From: Plasmopara viticola
Lineage: Eukaryota > Oomycota > Peronosporomycetes > Peronosporales > Peronosporaceae
Assembly: GCA_001695595.3 (NCBI GenBank)
Contig: MBPM02000132.1
Coordinates: forward strand, 1-64,000
DNA length: 64,000 bases
Direction of reading: 5' to 3'
A program made the position numbers and the translations under genes. Shown here piece after piece: positions 35,050 through 44,639 of the stretch. Numbering within the stretch: position 1 is the first letter of the stretch; every line of letters begins with the position of its first letter. Under the pieces are notes generated by a model. It made no database searches. It had not been told where the DNA came from and saw only the letters and a list, made by a program, of their open reading frames with translations.

Positions 35050-38000
35050 TAATGGATTGACAAAAAACTTTGTATAGTGTTCGCGAATCAGGCGCATCAA
35101 AACCCGATCGATAGCAACAACAGTATGAGAAGCAAGACAACGACTTTGAAACAGTGGCCCTGTTGCAATCCTTTTTATTTTATTCTATATCTGCATCCAA
35201 TTACTTTGTAATGATTTAAAAGAGTCTTGAAAATGAGAGACACACCACAAGCCGTGTGCTATTGCGCACTACCTGCACGGCCACCTACCTAACGTACTAG
35301 TGGTGTATTTTAAAATTGATCGACCTTTGACTTTGGCGATGGGCCTGGCCACTCTTTGTGCATTAAGAGCTGACAGAATAAAACGTAATTTTTTCGAATA
35401 ACGTAGGTACATAAGCCTTATAGAGCCTGCAAACGCGTTTGATAGCTCTAAACACATAACCAACTACTACCAGAACTAGACACACAGAGTGCTGACCATA
35501 GTCTAGGTTACGTCACTCTTCCATGTGAAAAGCAGATAATGTGCATCGACAAGGTCGAGTGCACTGTACATTATACATTTATCTTGTTGTTTTACATGAC
35601 ATCGTTTTTTAAATCGCGTCAGTGCCAAGATAATTTCCAAATCTAGCTTAATATAATCGACCACGATGCGCCACTTGCGATAAAGTTATCTTTGCCACTG
35701 ACAATCGGCGTGGAATGAGAGAAAATTTTCGCTCGAATGCCTTATTCCTTATGGTTTGCATGGAAGCGTACGTTGATTAAGTCACACTTCCTTTTAAATT
35801 CATGCTACTACCGTGCTACGCGGTATTTGCTAACTAGAACCATCTTAACTTCATAGCACTTCTATCAGTAACACTGATGAATGGGGTTATACGACAATGC
35901 TTTTTTAAACATGATACGGTTTACATAATTTTTTCTGAATCGAGAATCTCCTTTGAATCAGAACATACAAAAGCTAGAAGTTAATACCTTCTGTAGGTGA
36001 TACCATTGACCTTAACGATTTTTCGAGATCCTTTATTGGCATTTTATTCAGCTCAAGAAGAGAATTTAAAAAAAATGAGGTTTATCGTGTCTTTAAACCT
36101 TACCGATCTGTAAATTTCACGGTCTACTTTAGACCTTCCTGTTTAGTACGAGACGTCTTGCGCTGATCGCCAATCTTCTTGCGTTGCTGTCTTCCTTATT
36201 AGGGGGTCGATGCTGCCAAAACTTTTTGTCATGTCGGTACTATTGTACTTCATGCTGTCGTCTAGCATGCAGCAATGTTTCGCAGTGCCGTGCCTCGTGA
36301 AGTTTATTTGTTCACCTAAATGGCAGCACCCAAATGCTCCGACTCATCACCGACTGTGTCCCGCATTACAAACAGCAAATGCTGCCCAGAACAAGCAATC
36401 CCAGTGGTTCCGCCTGCCTGCTTCAACTTTTTTCTCGTAATACCTCAACCATAATTCATATTTTAATCATCAAACGCAGGTTGCTCAGTATATAACGCGC
36501 CAATCTACTTTCATATGCAGAGTACGCAAAAAGTGCTGGCTTGTAAATTCACTTCCCAGTTGTGCATCCGCCACTCCACGTGGGTGATACCACACTATCT
36601 TAGCTCATAACCAGAAGTACTCGTCAGCATTGGCTCATGTCTATTTTTGAATGATTTACATTAACCGTCTGCGCCAAACCTATTTTTTCTTCCTAGCCAA
36701 AATGGGTCAATCACACAGTATATCTGCGCATGGGCCAAAGTGGATGGCACCCAATCTATGATTATGCCATTTAAGCGTCATGCTTCGTGTCTACACCCAA
36801 GAGCAACCCAACAACGCTTAACCTATCAAATCGAGGAACATTTATCACATACAGATAAGGATCTTTTGTTTACGCCTTTAAGTAAACGGTGTCGTTGACA
36901 TTTTGATATATTTAATGGTCCTTACCACATGACATGTATACTTCGACGTTGGACGATTCAACATATTTGAATGATGCTCGTGGTTCAATCAGTTTTGTCC
37001 GTCGATTTCTGAATATCTGTGGAGGTTGTTGAATATGAAAAGATCGGGCTTGCTCGCAAGACTATTAAGTTCAGAGTTAGGCTCCAGCGACTTACAATTT
37101 TTTCTTTAAGCTCTTAAGAGCTTGTCTCGCCCCGCGACTAACGGCTGTTATTATATCTTCGCTGTATGTCGGATAGCCGATTGGCTGAAAGTTTTCTTGG
37201 ACCTGATCATCTTGACGAGCTCGACGCAGGAAAATTTCAACAAGTAAAAATGCATTGGCGAATTCCAAATTCCAAGAAAAAACCTTTTGATAGAACTTGG
37301 TACTGTTTGAATGTCTAGGCATAGCCCCGTGATATTGTTTTAAGAGAATGGCCCTTCCTGAACAAAGTTTTGTTTATAGATGGTTGGCCCTTGTGGCGCA
37401 CGAAGCAGATGGGCTTTGCCTTCAGCAACATGGCCTACGTCGACCAGATAGCACTTATCTCAAAATCCTACACTTTTTTGCCGAACCTATTGCAAAAAAG
37501 TGGGAAGATCTCACATGAGACGGCGATTAACGTCGGTACCTGGCTGTGGATGAGTCGCATAGCCCTTGGCCGTTTGTAGTTGTACTGAAATCACCCTAGG
37601 AATACACCGAGTCTGTCGTTTTTGGCCTTCTCATCTCTCCTAGCTCTTAATTTTTTGGTGACCTTATTTACAAGGGTCTTAAGAATTATCGAGTTGTTGT
37701 CGTGAAAAGATAGCCTCTCCGGCCCATTCGTATGAGATATATCGCGTGGCCAATACGAGTCAAAACCTTTTCGGCATATTCTCGAGTGACGAAATAAATT
37801 GACAATATTGCTGATAGCCTGAGGCTTATTTGCAGCCCTTTGTATCTAAGGGCCGGGAAAAAGTGCGCCTACCACTCCCCGTTATACTCCTCGTCTAGAG
37901 GTTCAAGTGTTTGGTACAAGGATGAATGTTCGACGCACCTTCACAAGGAGTAAGAAGTCTTCCTAACCTGAGCGGTTGTTTGGCGAATGAATGTCGGCGA

Positions 38001-38095
38001 AGCGCTGTCTTTAAAAAGACAACTCCCTGCCACACATTTTTCGGTCTCACCCGACGTCGGTACGTGTGGCGTATGAAAAGTCGAGATCCTTTTTA
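35050..38095 (-). mobile_element. Decayed Ty3/Gypsy-type retrotransposon copy 7
   Basis: Sense strand minus, full span from the family 3' boundary (35050-35160) through RT (35270-35570; minus reading includes LSNAFAGSIR) and the gag-like region (37092-37322, with RRARQDDQIQENF) to the 5' terminal block at about 38095. Same order and orientation relative to the adjacent effector as copies 1, 4 and 6. Confidence 0.68.
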
Positions 38096-38427
38096 TAGTA
38101 AATGTTAGAAGGCAAATATCAAAGTACTTTTGTGAGCTGATCGTAATAAGGCTATTAATAAGAGAAGGCTTTTAAATTGTTCAAACTATATTTAAAAAAG
38201 GCAAACAGAATCTTGTAAGAGGACGAAATTGACATTTAAAAGAGATAACAATAACTTCATATGGTGTGCTGCAACAAAATATAAATACAATGACGTTATA
38301 CTGTCTCAAGTCATGTAACACCACTATATTCATCTTAGTCATTAGTCATTTTAGTCTTACAAATGCAACGACTTGAAACAATTGCCAAAAGAAGCAACTC
38401 TTAAGCTTACGCGGCTGCCAGCTTTTT
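38096..38427. other. Downstream flank of effector F
   Basis: Spacer with tggtgtgctgcaac near 38260 and the ctcaagtcatgtaacacc block near 38310, as downstream of effectors C and E. No gene. Confidence 0.5.
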
Positions 38428-39510
38428 CTACAAATTTTCCGCCAACTTCTTTCCAACTTTAGTCTCTGCTGTCTTGATAATCATCTCAATTTGGTCTGTA
38501 TCGAAGAGGCTTCCAATAATTTTGTTGAGAGTCACGTCCTTTCCTGTCTTTTCCAGATACATATGCGCATACCTCATCCATAATTCAAGCTCCAGGTTAT
38601 CGAGAAGACCATTTGGGGTTTTGTCAAGCATCAAATATTTGAAAACAAGCTCCGGCGCCTCACCTTTACTCAGCCAGAACTTTTCTAACTCGAGTTGCAG
38701 CTTGGTCGCCAGCGTCGCTGTTTCCTCCGACCTTTTTGAAGCAATTAGTAGCGAAGACAGACTTCTGTAATCGAAAGTGTGGAGCAGCTGATCGAAGGGC
38801 GTCATTGACGTACCAGGGTTGTACTCGCTGAAATAAATGTTCCAGATTTCATACTTGCGGCCGGTAAGCAAAATTGGGTGGCTCGGGTCCGACTGCAAAA
38901 GGTTGTGAAGTTCTTGTGGAGAAACTGAGCGCTTTCTCCAACCTTCCATCTGCTCTTCCTGTAGTCTCGTGCCAAGAGCTTTAGTTAAAGGGTTTCCTTT
39001 ACTCTTTGCTTGTTCCAACATCGTTGCCAATCTATAATCATCAAATTGCCCCCCTAACTTTGCTAAAATTGACACTTCCTTTCCGGGATAGTACGGATTA
39101 TAGCTATCCACGTACTTGACCCAAATATGAAACCAAACATTCGACAAAATGTTCCCTTTGACCTGATTGAGCTCAAGATTGGTGTAGACGATGGAAGGGT
39201 CCAGCCCAATAAGCCTCCACCAACCTATTTTAAGCACAAGGTGAGTGTCGACAATTGGAATCATGACCGCCTGCTTGATCTTGGTCAGTAAAGTGGCAAA
39301 TTGCGTTCTCAAGCCGAAAGCTTCGATACCATAAACCCTCTCTTCGTCTCTTGCGTTCGGCGGGTCCGAGAGGAGGGCACCAGGTTGATTCGCAGTGGAT
39401 GAAAAGATCCCTGAGCGTGCGGGGGACGCAGTCGCATTCGCAGAAGCATCGACTTGCGCGAAAAGATAGACGACTAATGCGAGTACTTGAGCAATGCTGC
39501 AAAGATGCAT
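38428..39510 (-). CDS. Secreted EER/LWY-repeat effector with shortened C-terminus, locus F
   Basis: A 360-residue member. Signal peptide 1-23 (MHLCSIAQVL...AQVDAS), QPGALL at 42-47 and DEER at 55-58, then three complete LWY-type units. A stop comes about a dozen residues early, in the Lys/Leu/Ala-rich tail (ending KKLAENL), while DNA beyond it still encodes tail-like sequence. The folded units are complete, so the protein may well work. It is head to head with effector G across a 5-kb inverted arrangement and shares that gene's upstream block in mirror image. Confidence 0.85.
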   Translation of the reverse strand: MHLCSIAQVLALVVYLFAQVDASANATASPARSGIFSSTANQPGALLSDPPNARDEERVYGIEAFGLRTQFATLLTKIKQAVMIPIVDTHLVLKIGWWRLIGLDPSIVYTNLELNQVKGNILSNVWFHIWVKYVDSYNPYYPGKEVSILAKLGGQFDDYRLATMLEQAKSKGNPLTKALGTRLQEEQMEGWRKRSVSPQELHNLLQSDPSHPILLTGRKYEIWNIYFSEYNPGTSMTPFDQLLHTFDYRSLSSLLIASKRSEETATLATKLQLELEKFWLSKGEAPELVFKYLMLDKTPNGLLDNLELELWMRYAHMYLEKTGKDVTLNKIIGSLFDTDQIEMIIKTAETKVGKKLAENL

Positions 39511-40480
39511 TTGTAACCTTGCTGGCCAATATAATAATGAAAAGAGAGGGCGAGTGGTCTTTTAATATGTTCGCGCATCATTGATTAGATAGGGTCGATT
39601 TAGACGTACCTTTTATGCTGCGGGGACTGATTTGCTCTCGAGTGCCGCAGCAACAAGTCTGCTTGAGGGTTTGTGGCTTAGCTTTGGATACAATATGTTC
39701 CAAATGTGGCGCTGGGACTTCATTGGTGCATATTGGCTTGTAAAAATCAGTTCTACTTCTATGTACCTAGACCGGTGAAGACCCGGTCGAGCAGTAGCAA
39801 TAGTATTGTTTTGGTATCTACAGCGCTTAACGTGGCAATTCTTCACTTTTTAATACGTTTAACTTAAAAAAGACTTACATGATCTCATTGGTTTGGTTAA
39901 AGCACATTTACTCGTCTATGATTTTGCTCAGGTTTTACTGTATGTGATCATTCTAACAGCCTTCATAATATGAGAGAACAATTATTGTAAGCTATCAAAA
40001 TGACTGCGTGCCGGTATTTCTCTAATTATCGGCTAACCAGCTCTATATGTGGACTTAATTAACTTCATAAGCTTCTCTACCGACTGTTATTTTCGAAGAA
40101 TAGCCATATAGAACGCGCAAATTTTTTTTTGCTGGAATGTTCCCGACACACCAAGTTTCATGCAAAAACAAGTCTATCGACTTCAGTACGATCACAAAAA
40201 AAAAAATTAATTACTGCTGGTGTCGACACGGTAATATTTCTAGATTGTCCAATGCATTGAGACCGGTATTGAGCTCATATACAGATTGTGAGTGCAAATT
40301 GGCAAAACGACTGAAGAAGGCAGACCATTTCTAGAATTCGATACTTTAGTTTTGGGGCGACAACTATGCCCGTGAGGAATGAAGCCATTTTGTCGAGACA
40401 TTTTTTTGTTTGGATCACTATTGTTTTGACATCATTCTACAGTAAGTCAGAAACAAGTATCATACCGGCTGGATTTCGTA
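39511..40480 (-). promoter_or_regulatory. Conserved upstream region of effector F (left arm of the F/G inverted duplication)
   Basis: Matches the flank 5' of effector G (43640-44639) in reverse complement, with small indels, and also the flanks of B, C and E. It contains the agcgcttaacgtggcaa block (39822) and the outer ttttggggcgacaac block (40353). The match to the family stops at about 40480, where the captured-gene region begins. Confidence 0.55.
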
Positions 40481-40519
40481 CGCAGTTAGTATATATAAAT
40501 TATTCTATAATTATGAAGG

Positions 40520-40725
40520 GGGACCATGAATTTCCACTCACCCTTTTGATAATTTCCACTCACCCCCTTGTTTTTTGGTCAAATTCTGTTTGATGTCATT
40601 CCGCCGACACCAAACTCTCGAGACGTGCTCACGCGCACGTATCCGCAGTGCATAGCACACTTGAGAACTCACTCAAGCGCTGTACACGGCAATAGAGTCA
40701 TCAGTTTTCGTCGACGGGTGCTCAG
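40520..40725 (+). pseudogene. 5' fragment of the methyltransferase gene, inverted copy
   Basis: Reverse complement of 42935-43090. It reads P-N-S-R-D-V then RTYPQCIAHLRT on plus, almost the same as the minus-strand N-terminal part of the methyltransferase pseudogene. The upstream tttccactcaccc motifs are also shared, so the duplicated piece includes the 5' flank of that gene. Similarity is lost after about 40680. Confidence 0.65.
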
Positions 40726-40732
40726 GTAATTT

Positions 40733-41290
40733 GTGGCTCAATCAATCGTACATTTAATGGTACTTCTAACAAGTTGCAATGATATTTACAGCAAAAAATT
40801 GGACGTAGGAGACGAACTGGCAGTAAAAGGTGCAGTGGATATTCTCGTGGCGTGTGGCGTTGGTGCTACAGAGGCACAACAACTTGTAAAGGAGTTGAAT
40901 ACAAGCCCAACGAATTAAGAAAGCATAAAGTTGCAATTTGATGCGGTACACAAGAAGAAAGAAGCGGGCAGTAAACATCGTAGCAGGCGCAAACAAAATA
41001 AGCGTGGTGCTCGTATCTCCATCACCGGTCACGAAAAGTCACTGCAATTTCGTGTGGATGTGACGATGCTGTCGTGGCGTGTGGTGGTCTATCAAGCAGT
41101 GCTGATGTCAACGTCAAGAATGTAGCTGACGAAGTCGCTCAAGGTTATTTGCTTTTTGCTCGATGCGACAATGAGGAGTATGCCGGACTCAATAGCCATT
41201 CTCAAGTGCGTCTTCAGTCGGCATTGGCCGCAGAATCGACCGAATTGTCTAAACCAGGCAATGTCGGAGCGATTGGTCAAGCTTAAACTC
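40733..41290 (+). pseudogene. Unassigned Lys/Arg-rich coding fragment
   Basis: Coding-like plus-strand stretches in changing frames: 40733-40918 (acidic to neutral, with AVKGAVDILVACGVGATEAQ), 40931-41125 (strongly basic, KHRSRRKQNKRGARISI) and 41074-41286 (VADEVAQGYLLFARCD). GC content and codon use differ from the AT-rich surroundings. These may be pieces of one frameshifted gene ahead of the GTPase, or of two genes. No domain recognised. Confidence 0.4.
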
Positions 41291-41295
41291 CCACA

Positions 41296-41875
41296 ATGAC
41301 CTTCGGGCACCCCAATGTCGGCAAGTCCAGTGTGTTGAACGCATTGGCAGGCAAGAAGGTCGTGGGTGTTTCTCACACACCGGGACACACAAAGTGATTT
41401 CAGACGATCATGACTTAACCGAAATTTGCATTTGTGACTGTCCTGGTCTTGTGTTTCCATTCGCTGGCGTTGCAAAGCATCTCCAGGAGCTCAGTGGATT
41501 ACATCCGTACTCTAAGGTAGCGCGTTGTGCTTGAAAAGATTTTGGATCTAAATTCTCGTACTCAACTTTTTGACGACTTTCAGGAAGAATTGGTATGTAA
41601 GGATGACCGAATTGTAACATTTTAACCGCTTTTCTGACTTCTTTCATTGATAGGCATGGACCCCGTAGACGTTGTGTGAGGCGTAGGCAGAGAAGCGCGG
41701 GTATCGCACAGACCGTCGAGGAAAGCCTGAATATCAGCGTGCCGGATCAGAGCTGGTACGCGACACCGTCGATAGCATATTGCCGCTGTTCTTCCTCCCA
41801 CCTCATTACATTGGCAAAGATTACACACCGGCTAGCATCGCCAAGTATTGCGAGCACCAAAAGGGCTCACTATAA
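41296..41875 (+). pseudogene. GNL1/HSR1-like (circularly permuted) GTPase, 3' part, decayed
   Basis: The plus strand shows GHPNVGKSSVLNALAG (P-loop, G1) near 41300-41350, then after a stop and frame change CDCPGLVFPFAGVAKHLQEL (G3 DxPG) near 41430-41490. Next comes AEKRGY with RAGSELVRDTVDSILPLFF near 41685-41800, as in the C-terminal part of GNL1-type GTPases. In the permuted family the G4/G5 motifs precede G1; they are not seen, so the N-terminal half is missing. A plausible intron of 61 bases (GTATGT at 41593 to TAG at 41653) joins exons in the right frame, and a second candidate lies at 41517-41583. Two in-frame TAG codons follow, so the copy is dead. A retained intron argues that genomic DNA, not a retrocopy, was captured. 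Confidence 0.72.
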
Positions 41876-42096
41876 CCAAGAAAAATTGGTGACGATAGAA
41901 ACGTTAGCTCTGACAAGAAAGAGCGAGATCAGGGAGCTGCAGCAAAACTTGTGCAGGTAAGAAAATCTTTGCAGTCTACGCTTGTCAACGCGTTCAGTGT
42001 ATTTACTCGCAGTCCAGTGATGAAGACAGCCATTAGACATTTTACAAAGCTGTCTATTTAGCCATTCTGTCAATTAATACATCTCGATCACTTCGT
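41876..42096. other. Spacer between the convergent gene fragments
   Basis: Lies between the 3' ends of the GTPase (+) and methyltransferase (-) fragments. A plus-strand tail near 41900-41957 may be leftover coding sequence. No other feature. Confidence 0.4.
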
Positions 42097-42980
42097 TTAC
42101 CTTGCAATACAATCCAACCGTGCACGCTCCACATCTTCCACCGGGCATTCCTCAAGCTCTGCAGCAACGTTCACAATATCTTCTCGCAGCAATTGCACTT
42201 CGTGAAACTTTTGCCCAAAGTCGACAATCATTCTTTGCACAAGATCATGCGTCACGTCGGCACGAGGAATATGGCACAGTATAAAGACTCGGTTGACATC
42301 ATCGTCCACACTCAACACTCGCACTACAGTGGCAAAAAGCAGTGGTATCAGCTCACTATTGTAGAGCACATCACCAGCCAGAACTATATCGACATCCAAC
42401 AAATCGCCGAAAATTCCTTTAACAGTGTCTGCGTAGACGACTCGTCGCCCCAGAACAGCAAGCGCGCAGTCACGGCGTTTTCTGCTTCATTCATTCGCAC
42501 GTTCTTCGTTAAAAGGTCGACAATTTCGCCGTCACCATCTGTAGCTAGACACGTATCAGCTCCAAGCTAGGACGACACGAAGCTGCAAATACCGGTGCCA
42601 GCAGCGCCCAATTCCAGGACGCGTTTGCCACGCACAAGCTCTGGATGGCGCCATAAATACTAAAAACGCATCGTCACCGTTTCAGTATGCTATCACAACG
42701 ATGTCCGGAGCATCATAGCCGTTCATATACCCGTGCACGGAAGTGCGAACCTGTCCAGAACCTTGTGTCAGAGGTCTCTGTCACGTTGGCGTCCATCTCA
42801 GCCAACATAAAGAGCGACGTTGTGATGGGCAACTCCTCCATTTGATAGACCTGCAGCTTCATATTACCTATTGCCACGTGCTTGGTCTCATACTCAACGC
42901 ACGCGCGCCAGTCGGCTTCGTCTGACGACGTCACGGGAGTTCTCAAGTGTGCGATGCACTGCGGATACGTGCGCTTGAAA
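42097..42980 (-). pseudogene. Methyltransf_16-like (METTL21-type) methyltransferase, decayed
   Basis: Minus strand. The N-terminal part is open at 42946-42713. A segment with VLELGAAGTGICSF near 42625-42585 is the SAM-binding motif I; an in-frame TAG and then ATDGDGEIVDLLTKNVRMNEA follow, motif II. After a frameshift near 42410, DIVLAGDVLYNSELIPLLF (from about 42395) is typical of motif IV in this family, and this frame stays open for 101 codons to the stop at 42097. Relatives are protein-lysine methyltransferases. At least one stop and two frame changes make it a pseudogene. It converges on the GTPase fragment, and its 5' end is duplicated in inverse at 40520-40680. Confidence 0.7.
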
Positions 42981-43129
42981 ACGTCTCGAGAGTTTGGTGT
43001 AGGTGCGGCGCAATGACATTAAACAGAATTTGACCAATAAATAAGGGGGGGAGTGGAAATTAACCAAAAGGGTGAGTGAAAATTAACGGTTCCCTTCCAC
43101 GCCTTTTTTAAGGTGTGCTCTGATTAAAA

Positions 43130-43625
43130 TGGCGTTGCGGTTGGTAACATGTCAATCATTTTTCTTGACTATTGTATAAGTATTGCTGTCGCAGACAAAA
43201 AAAAAACCGCAGCAAGACTAGTGTTTGACGTGGGCTTATCGCTTGATGCCGTCACGACGACCACTAGTCTCAATCGACATATTTATGCATGTAAGGATTG
43301 CAGAGAATGACTTCGTGCTGCGCGACTTTTGCGCTGTCGTGTGTGCACAAAGCGAAACAAAGTCATGCTCGAGACAGCTCCACTGAGATCCGGAAAAACT
43401 AGCGAGCTGCTGGCGCTGACTTTGTCAAGGCATTAGGCGAAGGTTTTTTTAAGTCTCAGGCAAGATGCCGAAATGATAATGGGACACTAGTAGAGCACCG
43501 ACGGATACGTGGATACTGTAGAATTTGTAATCTATAAGCATTAGGCTGTAAGTTTAATAATATAGAGGGCTAACAATTAATCTGTTGGATGGTTGACCGA
43601 ATGGGCGGAATGTGCATCCTAAATC
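43130..43625 (-). mobile_element. Partial TIR element, inverted relative of 32960-33650
   Basis: Reverse complement of most of the element at 32960-33600, sharing ctcgagcatgact, acacacgacagcgcaaaag, gacggcatcaagcgataag and the ctagtcttg/ctagtttt regions. One end is near 43605-43625 (gtgcatcctaaa on plus). The other end is missing: the sequence runs instead into the 5' flank of the methyltransferase at about 43130, so element and gene fragments may have moved together. Confidence 0.5.
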
Positions 43626-43639
43626 AAACTAAAATGGTC

Positions 43640-44639
43640 TGCCTTTTTCATTCTTTAAGCTGATTTGCACACACAATGTGCCATAGCCATCAGACTGCTT
43701 GATTCCGATCTCAACATATCTCTTGCATTGGACCATCTAAGATATTAACACCAGCATTGATTATACATTTTTGTGATCGTACTAATGTCGCAAATTTTCT
43801 TCTTCGTTTTTCCATATAAAACTTGAATAATGGCAATGTCAAAAATGATACTCTAGCCAAAAATAAGATTACACGTTTTTTAGTCAGCCTGTATGTTCAG
43901 CACGAATCTCATCTTTTTTATTGTCTCAGCACGGCTCTATGTTTTTATCAAAGCGGTCAATGCCGAGTGGGGGTCACGAAGAGGCCTGTGCACTCGGCAT
44001 TGACCGCTCCTGGTGTTCCTTTATCTGCTCTCTTGTCGGTATAAAAGCTTACAGAGGCACTGATTGAACAAACTTGGAGCTGGTTGGCCAAAAATTGATT
44101 AATAAAATATCGACACGCAGTCAAGGTGTCTATCGATAGCTTACTACACTTTGTCTCAGTTATTATAGGTTGAAGAGTGACCACATACAGTGAAAACGCA
44201 AGCAAAGTCATAAAAGAGTAAATGTGTGAAATTTTGCACGAGTTCAAGTCTTTTTTGTAGTTAAACGTAAGAGTTGTCACGTTAAGCGCTGTGGATGCAA
44301 AAACACTACTATTGCAACTACTCGACAGTGCAGGGATATATAGAAGCAAAACTGATTTATAAAAGCCAATGCTTCGGCCGCATTCGCAATTTGCAAAAAT
44401 TTAGTCTTAGCGCCACATTTGAAACTGATTGTTTTTGTAGCCAAGTCACATATCGTCGAGCAGACGTCGGCATGGTGTACGAACCGGCACTATAGAGCAG
44501 ATCAGTCCCCGCAGCGTTTATGGTGCCTGTACCGTAAGCTCTCAGATTGATCCTTCTAATCAATGATGCGCATACGGATACAAAAATGCAATCCACTCGC
44601 ACTCTCCTTTCATCATTCGATTTGCCACCAAGTTCACTT
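43640..44639 (+). promoter_or_regulatory. Conserved upstream region of effector G (right arm of the F/G inverted duplication)
   Basis: Mirror image of the effector F flank. It contains the reverse of the outer block near 43640-43800, the cacgttaagcgctgtgg block near 44280, the ccaatgcttcggccgc block near 44370 and the start-proximal block at 44500-44620. It also carries a perfect 18-bp palindrome at 43952-44008 that is absent from the F flank. Confidence 0.55.
43952..44008. repeat. Perfect 18-bp inverted repeat with 21-base loop
   Basis: AGCGGTCAATGCCGAGTG at 43952-43969 and its exact reverse complement at 43991-44008. A homologous but decayed version with one arm intact lies at 22608-22660, at the corresponding place in the C/D intergenic region. 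It could be a remnant of a very short fold-back element or a structured regulatory site; sequence alone does not decide. Confidence 0.85.

Noticed and set aside
40931..41125. Stand-alone small basic protein with a nuclear-localisation-like KHRSRRKQNKRG
   Set aside because: The frame ends and similar coding character continues in other frames before and after it, so it is a piece of a broken gene.
42935..43090. The 155-bp inverted arms as terminal inverted repeats of a transposon
   Set aside because: Both arms encode the same methyltransferase N-terminus and its 5' flank, so duplicated gene sequence is the simpler reading.
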